Positions 48,834 through 57,182 of a stretch of 57,307 nucleotides of DNA are shown here, in pieces; within the stretch, counting starts at the first letter, position 1; the number at the start of each line of letters is the position of its first letter. Under the pieces are notes generated by a model. It worked only from the letters and a program-made list of their open reading frames with translations, was not told the DNA's origin and did not search any database. Source of the stretch: Candidatus Omnitrophota bacterium (GTDB lineage: Bacteria; Omnitrophota; Gorgyraeia; Zapsychrales; Zapsychraceae); contig JAFGFL010000016.1 of assembly GCA_016931055.1 (NCBI GenBank), forward strand, positions 1 to 57,307. The letters run 5' to 3'. Position numbers and translations under genes: made by a program.

Positions 48834-49463
48834 ATGGATATGAAAACTCAAGATATATCAAATAAAGAATTAGAGGCTCTTAAAGAAATTCGCAATTCCC
48901 TCATGCACAGAGGGAGAATTCCTTCTATTCGTGAGCTCATGGCATCCTTGGGTTATCGCTCGCCACGCTCTGCTGCAGTAATCTACGAAAATTTGATTGA
49001 AAAAGGTGCCCTGCGCCGCAAACGGGATGGAAATTTGCAGCTTGTAAATGGGATTGCCGATGAAACGGTCCGAGCGCAGACTGTGGATGTGCCTTTAGTG
49101 GGCACCATTTCTTGTGGAATTCCTGTGTTGGCGGAAGAAAATGTTGAGGCCATGATTCCGGTTTCAACAAGGCTGGCTAAGCCGCCAGAGAAATATTTCT
49201 TGTTAAGAGCAAAAGGTGATTCTATGGAACAAAAGGGAATCAATGATGGTGATTTGCTCTTAATCCGGCAGCAGACAACATCTCAGAATGGTGATATAGT
49301 AGTCGCGTTAATTGATGACGAGGCGACAGTAAAGGAATTTCATGCGGCTGGCGAAACAGTTGTTTTATTGCCCAGAACGAGCAACAAGAAGCATCAGCCG
49401 ATTGTTTTGACTAAGGATTTTCAGATACAGGGTGTTGTTATTACAGCTATACCAAAATTATAG
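48834..49463 (+). CDS. lexA: LexA-like self-cleaving repressor
   Basis: A 209-residue protein: winged helix (about 10-70) with RIPSIRELMASLGYRS, then an S24 peptidase domain. The catalytic Ser130 (GDSM) and Lys167 (ATVKEF) are present. The cleavage site is Cys94-Gly95 (SCGIP) rather than the Ala-Gly of most LexA proteins; Cys-Gly is known in some phage repressors. No ribosome site precedes the ATG, consistent with a leaderless transcript. It stands directly before a nuclease and a methyltransferase gene, so it may be a dedicated repressor of that module rather than the global SOS regulator. Confidence 0.88.
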   Translation: MDMKTQDISNKELEALKEIRNSLMHRGRIPSIRELMASLGYRSPRSAAVIYENLIEKGALRRKRDGNLQLVNGIADETVRAQTVDVPLVGTISCGIPVLAEENVEAMIPVSTRLAKPPEKYFLLRAKGDSMEQKGINDGDLLLIRQQTTSQNGDIVVALIDDEATVKEFHAAGETVVLLPRTSNKKHQPIVLTKDFQIQGVVITAIPKL

Positions 49464-49488
49464 TTAATTTTATCCCAAGGATATTGTT

Positions 49489-50856
49489 ATGCCTAAAAGT
49501 GACCTGCCATTTGGAAGTGAATTTTCTCCCTCCCAAATTGATTTGAAAGAATTACTGGAATTAGCCAATGAGAATTCTGGCAATTGGAAGGGGTTTGAGA
49601 AAGCAGTTCTTAAGAAATACTTCAGGGGACACAAAACTAGCGACTACAATAAGCGGAAATTAGCGAATAATACTAAACTGGGAATGATAGCTTATGGCAT
49701 TGTTGACCGAAACGTGAATTTTACAGAATGCGGAAAGAGGCTTAACTCTATTAGAAATGATACAAAAATTTTGTACGAAGAGTTTGCAAGGCATATTTTG
49801 TTAAATTTACATGGCATGACAATGGTCCAATGTGTTCAAGATATGTTCGCCGCCGGCGAGGATGTTAATCTGATCAAATTGAGAGAATGGCTTCAAGAAA
49901 GGGGTATTCATTTCCCTAGGGGAGGGAAACATCCCAGTATGATGCGGTTGTGGTTAGAGAAAGCGGGGGTGTTTATTGATGGCTGGAGGATTGATGAAAG
50001 TAAATTAAAATCCGTGAGTGGTATTAGCTCAACTGATCTGGAATCTTTAGCGGCGTTAACGAGAGAACAGAGGGCATTTCTAAAAACCCTCGCTAATGTT
50101 GGAGATGGCAAATCCTATGCGTCAAACGAAATAGAGAAACTTGCCACAACGACTTATGGAGTTAAATTCAACGAAAAAGGCCTGCCAAAAGATGTGCTTT
50201 ATCCTCTAGAAAAGGCCGGTTATATCCACTTAGAGCGGGGGACAAAAGCATTGGGGAGGGGTGCGAAGCCATTTGTAGTTAAACCTACCGCTAAATTGAT
50301 TTCAGAATTAATAACTCCACTGCTTCAACAACTAGAAAAACAGACCGATAAGCGTTTAAGACCGCTATTACGTAATTCTCTCGGAGATGTATTAAAGGAT
50401 TTAAAATCGAAGGATCGGTATAAGCGGGGCTTAGCACTCGAAGCGTTAGCTTTTAAATTAATGCGTTTGCTGGATTTGAATTATATTGCTACGCGATTAC
50501 GCGGCACTGCAACTGGAGGGGCAGAAGTTGATCTAATATTTGAGTCTTCCCGTTTGGTATTTTCTAGGTGGCAAGTACAGTGTAAAAACACAGCACATGT
50601 AAATCTCGATGATGTCGCTAAAGAAGTTGGATTAACGCATCTTCTTAAAAGTAATGTAATTGTAATGATTAGCACAGGACAAATTGGTCCGGAAGCAAGG
50701 CGTTATGCAAATAAAATCATGACTGATTCGAATTTATGTGTGGTTATGATTGATAAATCCGATGTTTTTGCTATTGAAAAGAATCCGTCTTCTATTGTCA
50801 GTGTGTTTAACCGGGAAGCAGCGCATGCAATGAAGATCAAGAAATTGGACATTTAA
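49489..50856 (+). CDS. Mrr-like restriction endonuclease
   Basis: A 455-residue protein. The C-terminal domain (about 310-435) has the PD-(D/E)xK pattern of Mrr-type nucleases: Glu318 in GLALEALAFK, Asp348 in GGAEVDLIF, and Gln364-x-Lys366 in WQVQCKN, with ISTGQIGPEARRYAN further on. The N-terminal 300 residues are helical with winged-helix-like segments (LREWLQERGIHFPRGG), probably for recognition. AAGGA precedes the ATG. It lies 25 bases after the LexA-like gene and five bases before a DNA methyltransferase gene, the arrangement of a restriction-modification system. Composition is AT-rich compared with the genes upstream. Confidence 0.82.
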   Translation: MPKSDLPFGSEFSPSQIDLKELLELANENSGNWKGFEKAVLKKYFRGHKTSDYNKRKLANNTKLGMIAYGIVDRNVNFTECGKRLNSIRNDTKILYEEFARHILLNLHGMTMVQCVQDMFAAGEDVNLIKLREWLQERGIHFPRGGKHPSMMRLWLEKAGVFIDGWRIDESKLKSVSGISSTDLESLAALTREQRAFLKTLANVGDGKSYASNEIEKLATTTYGVKFNEKGLPKDVLYPLEKAGYIHLERGTKALGRGAKPFVVKPTAKLISELITPLLQQLEKQTDKRLRPLLRNSLGDVLKDLKSKDRYKRGLALEALAFKLMRLLDLNYIATRLRGTATGGAEVDLIFESSRLVFSRWQVQCKNTAHVNLDDVAKEVGLTHLLKSNVIVMISTGQIGPEARRYANKIMTDSNLCVVMIDKSDVFAIEKNPSSIVSVFNREAAHAMKIKKLDI

Positions 50857-50861
50857 ACGAT

Positions 50862-51896
50862 ATGATGGAAAATAGAACAGATATCGCATTGAAAGAGTAT
50901 TATCGGACTAATTATGGGAGAATGTTCCTGGGGAACTGTCTTGATTTATTGAATGAAAGGATTAAAGAGCAATCAGTTGATTTGATTATGACCAGCCCTC
51001 CGTTTGGTCTTGTTCGGAAAAAGGACTATGGGAATGTAGATTCTCATGAATATATAGAATGGTTCAAACCGTTTGCTACCGCATTCAAAAGGGTATTAAA
51101 AATAAACGGTAGTTTGGTTATTGACATAGGGGGGGCTTGGATCCCAGGGCAACCAACAAGAAGTCTTTATCATTTTAAGTTGTTAGTAATGTTGTGTGAG
51201 GAATTTGGTTTTCATCTTGCGCAAGAATTTTATTGGTGGAATCCGGCTAAGTTGCCTACGCCTGCAGAATGGGTGAATGTTCGTAGAGTTCGGGTTAAGG
51301 ACGCCGTGAATTGTGTATGGTGGCTTTCTCCTTCACCTTGGCCTCGTGCAGATAATAAGAGGGTTTTACAACCTTATAGCGATAGCATGAAGGGTCTATT
51401 GAAGAATGGCTATAAAGCTAAAAAGAGACCGTCAGGCCATGATATCAGTAATAAATTTTTAAAAGATAATGGTGCGGCGATCCCACCCAATTTAATTGCT
51501 GTGGCCAACACCGAAAGTAATAGCTTTTATCTGAAGTATTGTAAAGAAAAAGGCATTCATCCGCATCCCGCCCGATTTCCTTCCGGCATCCCGGAATATT
51601 TTATTCGAATGTTAACCGATGCTGACGATTTTGTGATTGATCCTTTTGCGGGAAGCTGTGTTATGGGAGAAGTTGCTGAAAGATTAAAAAGAAAATGGAT
51701 ATGTTGTGATATTATCGAGGAGTATTTGAGGGGAGCGATTGGAAGATTTAAGAAGCAACCAAAACAGATACAAGAAGATATCTTCCAGCAGGATGGAAAC
51801 GGTTCAAATTACTATAAAATTCCCCACCCCGGTATTCTTTGGAATGGTTTCAATTATCCTAAATTAGATTCACTGGGTGGAAGGAAAAGGAAGTAA
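50862..51896 (+). CDS. DNA methyltransferase, N4-cytosine/N6-adenine type (beta-like order)
   Basis: A 344-residue methyltransferase. Catalytic motif IV TSPPF (residues 44-48) comes first and the SAM-binding motif I DPFAGSC lies near the C-terminus (about 262), followed by CCDIIEEYL. That order is of the beta class, and S-P-P-F favours N4-methylcytosine, though N6-adenine cannot be excluded. Motif region GNCLDLL at the start is typical. It should protect host DNA against the adjacent Mrr-like nuclease. A hairpin and a terminator follow at 51903 and 51974. Confidence 0.9.
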   Translation: MMENRTDIALKEYYRTNYGRMFLGNCLDLLNERIKEQSVDLIMTSPPFGLVRKKDYGNVDSHEYIEWFKPFATAFKRVLKINGSLVIDIGGAWIPGQPTRSLYHFKLLVMLCEEFGFHLAQEFYWWNPAKLPTPAEWVNVRRVRVKDAVNCVWWLSPSPWPRADNKRVLQPYSDSMKGLLKNGYKAKKRPSGHDISNKFLKDNGAAIPPNLIAVANTESNSFYLKYCKEKGIHPHPARFPSGIPEYFIRMLTDADDFVIDPFAGSCVMGEVAERLKRKWICCDIIEEYLRGAIGRFKKQPKQIQEDIFQQDGNGSNYYKIPHPGILWNGFNYPKLDSLGGRKRK

Positions 51897-51902
51897 AAGA
51901 AA

Positions 51903-51926
51903 AGCCCAGAGCGCGAACTCTGGGCT
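51903..51926 (+). terminator. Perfect 9-bp hairpin after the methyltransferase gene
   Basis: AGCCCAGAG pairs with CTCTGGGCT across CGCGAA, eight bases after the stop. No T-run follows, so termination would be factor-dependent or the stem protects the 3' end. Confidence 0.5.
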
Positions 51927-51973
51927 AGGGCAATTGCGAGATTAGCTGATTTTTCTATCCCTGAAACTACTTT

Positions 51974-52015
51974 ACCATAGCTCTAAAGCAATTCAAGGGC
52001 TATGGTTATTTTTTT
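51974..52015 (+). terminator. Rho-independent terminator
   Basis: ACCATAGC (51974-51981) pairs with GCTATGGT (51999-52006), followed by a T-rich run to 52015. It ends the LexA-like/nuclease/methyltransferase operon. Confidence 0.8.
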
Positions 52016-52043
52016 GTGTACACAAATCGAAAGGGGAAGGAAG

Positions 52044-52334
52044 ATGAAAATCCGAAACATCAATGGGACTTCGGACACGACATGTCGGTGTGGTTCTTGG
52101 CTGAATCACTGGAAGAATTTCAGTGGACAGAATGTGCCGACCTACTGTCCTGTCAGCAGTTGCATGAACAAGGATGTGCTCGGTGCACACGTCCAGAAGG
52201 GCGGCGGGAGTACGGATCAGAAGTGGTATATCTATCCACTTTGTGGAGAACACAACAAGCACAAGGGAGAACTTGAAGTGCCGGATTCGTACAAGCTTGT
52301 ATCGGCCAACAAGAAGGAGACGTGCGAGAAGTAG
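52044..52334 (+). CDS. Small Cys/His-rich protein (possible zinc ribbon/HNH-like)
   Basis: A 96-residue protein whose ATG at 52044 follows GGGGAAGGAAG. It has paired metal-binding candidates: CRCGSW near residue 13, YCPVSSC near 34-40, then GAHVQKGG and PLCGEHNKHKG. The C-x4-C, AHV and LCxxHN arrangement resembles compact HNH-type folds in which His of AHV and His/Asn of EHN are catalytic, but assignment is tentative. Composition is GC-richer than its neighbours. It lies between the restriction-modification genes and a ClpP-like gene. Confidence 0.65.
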   Translation: MKIRNINGTSDTTCRCGSWLNHWKNFSGQNVPTYCPVSSCMNKDVLGAHVQKGGGSTDQKWYIYPLCGEHNKHKGELEVPDSYKLVSANKKETCEK

Positions 52335-52435
52335 TTCGGCAGAACAATCGCCTTTAGCATACCTAGAAGGGCGGGTGGACGCCCCATGTCCGCCTAAGGA
52401 TCACAAGCATTAATCATCGAGAAAAGGAGAAAACG

Positions 52436-53074
52436 ATGAAAGAAATCTACGTTCGATTTATGGCTCCAGTTTTACCTGCAACCATTGATCATTTGATGAA
52501 AATAGTGGACAAAAAGCTGCACGAGAAATATGAACGTCTTAACCTGCTTCTGTCTTCTCCCGGGGGATCAGTATTTCACGGCCTATCAGTTTACAATTTT
52601 CTTAAAGGAGCTCCTATTGAGGTCTACACATATAATTTTGGAAGCGTAGATTCAATCGGTGTCGTTATTTATTGTGCGGGCTCCAAACGTTTCTGTGTTC
52701 CCCATGCGAGGTTTCTAATACATGGTGTTAAGATGAATTTTCAGGGGCAAGCTAGTTTTGATGAATTTCAGATTCATGAGCACCTAAAATCCTTGCAGAT
52801 TGATCAAAAAAATATTGCCCGCGTGATCGCCGACAATACAGGAAAAGGTTCGGACATTATTGAAAGAGACATGCATGACAGAAAAACGTTGAATCCTAAT
52901 GAAGCGAAGGATTATGGTTTAGTCAATGAGATTAAATCTGAGCTCTTCCCTGCGAATGCTGAGTTTATATCCATCGGCGAACCGATACAACAAATGCCTA
53001 TTCAGATTATGCAACAGGTACCGCATGCAGGGAATTTCACCAGGTCATCTGATTTAGATATCAGCACAATGTGA
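52436..53074 (+). CDS. ClpP-like serine protease
   Basis: A 212-residue protein of the ClpP/crotonase-fold protease group. It keeps the oxyanion loop SSPGGSV (40-46), a catalytic Ser73 in GSVDSIG, His96 in LIHGV and a plausible Asp148 in MHDRKTLNPNEAKDYGLV. The usual GQAAS context of the Ser is changed to SVDS, so it is a divergent accessory member and not the housekeeping ClpP. AAAGGAG precedes the ATG. The C-terminal 40 residues (QQMPIQIMQQ) are extra. Location beside a restriction-modification module suggests a defence or mobile-element role. Confidence 0.82.
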   Translation: MKEIYVRFMAPVLPATIDHLMKIVDKKLHEKYERLNLLLSSPGGSVFHGLSVYNFLKGAPIEVYTYNFGSVDSIGVVIYCAGSKRFCVPHARFLIHGVKMNFQGQASFDEFQIHEHLKSLQIDQKNIARVIADNTGKGSDIIERDMHDRKTLNPNEAKDYGLVNEIKSELFPANAEFISIGEPIQQMPIQIMQQVPHAGNFTRSSDLDISTM

Positions 53075-53135
53075 AGGATCTGAGAATTATCAGGTCAGGT
53101 TGACGTTGTTAGGGCATCACGGCCGATACATGACA

Positions 53136-53366
53136 TTAGGTAAAGAACTCCCTGTCTAAACTTCTATACTGTATAGCTTCCGCTAGGTGTTCGGTTTTAA
53201 TCTTTTCAGATCCTTCTAAATCTGCAATTGTACGGCTTACCTTTAAAATTTTGTCATACGCCCTTGCGCTGAAATGAAGTCCCAGCATAGCCTGCCACAA
53301 CAAGTCACTTTCAGCCTTTCCAAAAGCAAAATATTTCTGTAATAATATTAATATTGAAATCGACAA
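53136..53366 (-). pseudogene. 3' remnant of a comM/yifB (Mg-chelatase-type ATPase) gene
   Basis: On the minus strand, an open frame encodes the C-terminal end of the ComM/YifB family: [21 protein letters not shown] followed by [15 protein letters not shown] (cited in parts: [31 protein letters not shown]). Only about 60 residues match. The remaining four hundred or more residues, including the ATPase, are absent, and the reading frame runs into the promoter region of the htrA-like gene. It is a leftover of a rearrangement that brought in or removed DNA here. Confidence 0.85.
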
Positions 53367-53381
53367 ATTGGCAGGTACAAT
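53354..53381 (+). promoter_or_regulatory. Sigma-70-type promoter for the HtrA-Hsp20 gene
   Basis: TTGAAA (53354-53359), 16-base spacer, TACAAT (53376-53381). Transcription would start near 53388, giving a 34-base leader before the ATG at 53422. It lies on the opposite strand of the comM remnant. Confidence 0.55.
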
Positions 53382-53421
53382 GAGTATAAGTTTTTGGAAC
53401 CCGTATAGAAGGAGCGGAACA

Positions 53422-54696
53422 ATGAGGCTAAAACACTATAAGTTCTTTTTAATTGTTTTCTTATGGTTATTATTGCCCGGCAGTGTTCAGGCTGAAATGA
53501 GCAGCGCCCGGGAAACTCCCGTGGTTAAAGTGGTCAGGGATAACGCGGAAGCGGTCGTCAACATCAGCACCGAACATATCATCCTTCTGCGGGAGAACCC
53601 GTATTGGGGGCAATACGGCAGCGAGTTCGATTACTTTTTTGACCAGTTCTTCGGGATCCAACGCCCGCGGCGTGCCTTAAAATTGAACAGCGTGGGTTCG
53701 GGCGTGATCGTTGATGCCCAAGGCGTCATTGTGACCAATGCCCATGTCGTCCATATGGCCAGCAACATCTTCATTGTCCTTAATGACGGGACGTCGGTTC
53801 CGGGCAAAGTTGTTTATGAAAATTTAAAGGACGACCTTGCGATCGTCAGGATCCAGCCGCCGAAACCTCTTAAGCAGGTCAAGCTTGGAACGACAGGAGA
53901 CATTATGATCGGGGAGTCTGTGGTCGCGATCGGCAATCCCCTGGGACTGGAAAATACGGTCACATTAGGGGTCATCAGCGGCAAGGACCGGGAAATCAAT
54001 TCCCCTCAGGGCACCACTGTTATGGGTGAACTCCTGCAAATCGACGCGCCCATCAATCCCGGCAATAGCGGGGGAGCTTTGATTAATCTAGATGGGGAAC
54101 TGGTTGGTATTAATGTCGCTGTCGTTCAGAACTCACAGAGCATCGGTTTCGCGATTCCGGTTGAGAAAGTCAAAGCGGCATTGAAGTCCCATGAGGATAA
54201 CAAAAACCTTGCAGTGAAGTATCGAAAGGCGGCGGGTGAACCGAGGCAAGCCTTATCCCAAAACAAGCCTGAACCTGCGCAGCCGGTTGACCGGTGGGAC
54301 CCTTTTGAGGAAATGGCCCGTATGAGTGACGAGATGGACCGGATGTTCCAGGGGGCCTTCGGAAGAGGCGGCAGCCCGGGAAAGGGGATGTTTAACAGCA
54401 ATATTTTTTATGATTCGGACTTCGATATTGAAGATAAAGGGAATGAATACGTTGTGAAGGTTGAGGTCAAGGGCGTTGATAAGGACAAGATCAATATTGA
54501 GATTAACCAAGGCTCCTTGACCGTTTCGGGCGAACATTCGGCCGTTGAGGAAGAAAAAGGCCCGGACGGATATTATAGTTCGCAAAGCATCGGGTCGTTT
54601 TTAAGGACCATTCCCCTTCCTGATGACGCGGACACGGAAAAAGTGAAGACGGAATTTGAAGGTGATCTTATTGTGATTACAATTCCAAAAAAATAA
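53422..54696 (+). CDS. Exported HtrA/DegP-type protease fused to an Hsp20 domain
   Basis: A 424-residue protein from ATG 53422 (AAGGAG seven bases upstream); an upstream ATG would spoil the signal peptide, which ends SVQAEM. The trypsin-like protease domain (about 35-255) has the full triad His108 (VTNAHVV), Asp138 (DDLAIV) and Ser216 (PGNSGG). Where HtrA proteins carry PDZ domains, this one has a linker with [18 protein letters not shown] and then an alpha-crystallin domain (about 332-424: [40 protein letters not shown]). So a periplasmic protease and a small heat-shock holdase are in one chain. I infer that the Hsp20 part captures unfolded substrate for the protease. Confidence 0.92.
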   Translation: MRLKHYKFFLIVFLWLLLPGSVQAEMSSARETPVVKVVRDNAEAVVNISTEHIILLRENPYWGQYGSEFDYFFDQFFGIQRPRRALKLNSVGSGVIVDAQGVIVTNAHVVHMASNIFIVLNDGTSVPGKVVYENLKDDLAIVRIQPPKPLKQVKLGTTGDIMIGESVVAIGNPLGLENTVTLGVISGKDREINSPQGTTVMGELLQIDAPINPGNSGGALINLDGELVGINVAVVQNSQSIGFAIPVEKVKAALKSHEDNKNLAVKYRKAAGEPRQALSQNKPEPAQPVDRWDPFEEMARMSDEMDRMFQGAFGRGGSPGKGMFNSNIFYDSDFDIEDKGNEYVVKVEVKGVDKDKINIEINQGSLTVSGEHSAVEEEKGPDGYYSSQSIGSFLRTIPLPDDADTEKVKTEFEGDLIVITIPKK

Positions 54697-54726
54697 CAAA
54701 AGAAAGGTTAAATTTTCAGGTGACCT

Positions 54727-55677
54727 ATGGCAAAAAAATACCGATATCTCATTGGAATAATATTTTTCTTGGCCGTTTGTGTGGGGACTGGATTTGCCGC
54801 GCCGGTCAAAGACGCGCATACGCGGGTTGAGTTGATCACGGAAGTTTCCGGCATTCAACCCGGGCGCCCGTTCTGGGTTGGGCTTCATATGAAAATGGAC
54901 GACAAGTGGCAGGTCTATTGGAAGAATCCCGGCGACTCGGGCTTGGCGACGGTTATCCAATGGGAACTCCCCGAAGGATTTAACGCCGGCGATATCCAGT
55001 GGCCTTTTCCGATAAGGATGGACTATCCCGAGGTGACCAGCTATGGCTATGAAGGCGAGACCATCTTGCTGTGTGAACTGAAGCCTCCAGCCGGCCTTCC
55101 AGATGGAAGCGTTCAAAAGATCAAGGCGCATGTGACGTGGCTGGCATGCGGGAATATCTGCGTTCCCGGGAAAGCGGATCTCTCTTTATCGTTAACTGTC
55201 GGGCTCCAGGAGCCTTCGGTTAACGAACCTGTCCGGGAGATGTTCAAGAAAACCATGATGGATTGGCCATTGACGCAAAGCGATTGGGTTGTTAAGGCCT
55301 ATCATGAGGGAGAATATTTCCTTCTGCATTTGATGGCGCCTCAGAGGCGTTTTTCTGTGCCGAAGCAAATTGAGTTTTTTCCGGACGCGAATGATGTTAT
55401 AGATCACAAGGCAAGCCAGAGCTTCAGGAAGGTGGCGGATGGCTATGACTTGGTTGTCAGCAAGTCAAGCGCCGCCAAGGGAGATATTTCACAATTGAAA
55501 GGCGTGTTGTTTTTGGATTCAGATGAAGGGTGGCAGGAAGGAAGGCGCGCCTTGGCGGTCGATACGGCCGTCCTTGATAAAAGCACAGAAGAAGAGGCAT
55601 TAGAAAAGGCCGCACCCAGTGCACTCAACAGGGTGCGAGCCTCGTCATTTCCTTCAAACGGAAATGTGGAAAAATGA
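54727..55677 (+). CDS. DsbD N-terminal-domain-like exported protein
   Basis: A 316-residue protein with signal peptide ending FAAPV. It matches the N-terminal periplasmic domain of DsbD/ScsB-type thiol reductases: WVGLHMKMDDKWQVYWKNPG, then GEPE-like WPFPIRMDYPEVTSYGYEG, and LACGNICVPG with the active Cys pair (C-x3-C). The membrane domain and the C-terminal thioredoxin domain of DsbD are missing. Such stand-alone domains may shuttle electrons to a partner. The next gene, whose frame touches its stop, encodes a thioredoxin-fold protein. Both probably act in periplasmic redox with the HtrA-like gene upstream. Confidence 0.82.
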   Translation: MAKKYRYLIGIIFFLAVCVGTGFAAPVKDAHTRVELITEVSGIQPGRPFWVGLHMKMDDKWQVYWKNPGDSGLATVIQWELPEGFNAGDIQWPFPIRMDYPEVTSYGYEGETILLCELKPPAGLPDGSVQKIKAHVTWLACGNICVPGKADLSLSLTVGLQEPSVNEPVREMFKKTMMDWPLTQSDWVVKAYHEGEYFLLHLMAPQRRFSVPKQIEFFPDANDVIDHKASQSFRKVADGYDLVVSKSSAAKGDISQLKGVLFLDSDEGWQEGRRALAVDTAVLDKSTEEEALEKAAPSALNRVRASSFPSNGNVEK

Positions 55678-55688
55678 CGGGAGACGAC

Positions 55689-56303
55689 ATGAACATTCGT
55701 GTCCGTGCACTTTTTTGGGTGATTGTTCTTATGTCCGCGGTTGTTTTTCCCAGGCAAACCGCGGCGCTTACAGTCGGCGAGCAAGCGCCGGATTTTACGG
55801 CCGTCGATATTAACGGCCAGGAACAATCATGGTCTGCTTACAAGGGGAAGTATGTTGTCCTTGAATGGTTCAATTTTGACTGCCCTTTTGTCAAAAAGCA
55901 TTACGAAAGCGGCAACATGCAGAGGCTCCAGAAGAAATATACGGAGCAAGGGATCATCTGGATTTCCATATGCTCTTCGGCCGCTGGGAAACAGGGATAT
56001 TATAACCCTCAGGAATTAAGCCGGCTAGCGCAAGAGAAAGGGGCGAACGCGACAGCCGTGATTCAGGACGCCGACGGCGCGATCGGCCGGTTGTATGGGG
56101 CTAAAACAACGCCGCACATGTTCATCATCGCTCCGTTGGGCCGGCTGGTTTATGATGGGGCCATAGACAGCATTCCCGGGACGGACCAGGAAGAAATCGC
56201 GGGAGCGATTAATTACGTTCAAGAGGCTTTGAACGCGCTGTTGCAAGGAAGGTCGGTCGCGGTTGGATTAACAAAATCGTACGGCTGCTCGGTGAAATAT
56301 TAA
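55689..56303 (+). CDS. Exported thioredoxin-fold redoxin (AhpC/TSA-like)
   Basis: A 204-residue protein from ATG 55689, chosen because GGGAG lies five bases upstream and a signal peptide follows (MNIRVRALFWVIV to AAL); the ATG at 55674 overlaps the previous stop. The domain has GEQAPDFTAVDINGQ, then WFNFDCPFVKKHY with a single active Cys, and the cis-Pro in TTPHMFII. CPF-type redoxins of this kind lack the second Cys of thioredoxin's CxxC. A lone Cys near the C-terminus (YGCSVKY) may be the resolving one. Partner of the DsbD-like protein by position. Confidence 0.85.
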   Translation: MNIRVRALFWVIVLMSAVVFPRQTAALTVGEQAPDFTAVDINGQEQSWSAYKGKYVVLEWFNFDCPFVKKHYESGNMQRLQKKYTEQGIIWISICSSAAGKQGYYNPQELSRLAQEKGANATAVIQDADGAIGRLYGAKTTPHMFIIAPLGRLVYDGAIDSIPGTDQEEIAGAINYVQEALNALLQGRSVAVGLTKSYGCSVKY

Positions 56304-56624
56304 TATACGAACATAGAAGTTATATGTTGGAAATGTCGGAGCGACAATATACAAAACCAAGCCTTTTGATTGGGATGACTTGCTTGAAACGGCAAGGAAG
56401 TGTCTGAATTGACCCTGTTTATGCGGTTGTTTCGCATGATATGTGGGAAAAAGGATGTATAAATCCTAGCTGTTTTTATCCTTGCCAAATCATGTAAATC
56501 TGGTTAAAATCCCATATATTGCCTATTGGAAAATCAGTTCAAAATTCACCGTTGGTTATTGAAACGGTTTATATAAATCGGCAAAGCGGGTCATTTTATT
56601 AATGTTGGACGATTGGAGAAAACC
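56304..56624. other. Gene-free stretch with a short interspersed repeat-like segment
   Basis: 321 bases with no supported gene. AAGGAT (about 56452) and ATCCTT (about 56479) are inverted copies, followed by AAATCATGTAAATCTGG, a word typical of short interspersed repeats in environmental bacterial genomes. TAATG-rich AT sequence before 56625 may hold the promoter of the last gene. Confidence 0.35.
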
Positions 56625-57182
56625 ATGAACAAACGAGCAGTCATATTGTTGATATTCCTTTTGGTTCTCATTGGGATTATCATTATCGGCAAACAAAGAG
56701 AACAAGCTATTCAATTGGAGCAAGTTGAGACGCAAGCGGCCAATGAATTAAGACGGGTTGCTGCCGAAGCCCAAAAAGCAAGGGAAACCGCCCTGATAGA
56801 AACCAGAAGAATTGAGGCTGAAGCCGAAAGAGCAAAGCAAGAAGCCATCGAAAAGGCCAGGATAGCTGAAGAAGAGGCCCAGAGGGCTAGGGAAATGGCA
56901 GTAGATGCCGTAAAGCAAAAAGCGGATGAAATACAGGCTAAGATCAACGAGTTAGCTGCCCAGTCCACGGCGCTGTTAGATGGCGGCGAATACCAAAAAG
57001 CCATTGACATGGCTCAGCAGATCCTTACTTTAGACCCCAATAGTCCTGAGGGCCAATCGATCATCGAAAGAGCCACCGCCAAGCTGAAAGAGATTGCGGC
57101 TCAGCAAATTGGGACCCTTACAGAAGGAGTTCAAGGGACACTCGAAGCACCAGTGGATGTCCCGGCTATTCCTGGCCAATAA
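56625..57182 (+). CDS. Membrane-anchored coiled-coil protein with TPR-like end
   Basis: A 185-residue protein from ATG 56625 (TGGAG upstream; the in-frame TTG at 56613 is rejected). One membrane helix at residues 5-22, then a long Ala/Glu/Arg-rich coiled coil (about 28-115, with EAERAKQEAIEKARIAEEEA-like heptads, cited in part as AEAERAKQEA), then a TPR-like pair of helices around DGGEYQKAIDMAQQILTLDP. The end is Pro-rich. No named family recognised. Such proteins often act as envelope scaffolds. The window ends 125 bases downstream with nothing recognisable. Confidence 0.72.
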   Translation: MNKRAVILLIFLLVLIGIIIIGKQREQAIQLEQVETQAANELRRVAAEAQKARETALIETRRIEAEAERAKQEAIEKARIAEEEAQRAREMAVDAVKQKADEIQAKINELAAQSTALLDGGEYQKAIDMAQQILTLDPNSPEGQSIIERATAKLKEIAAQQIGTLTEGVQGTLEAPVDVPAIPGQ

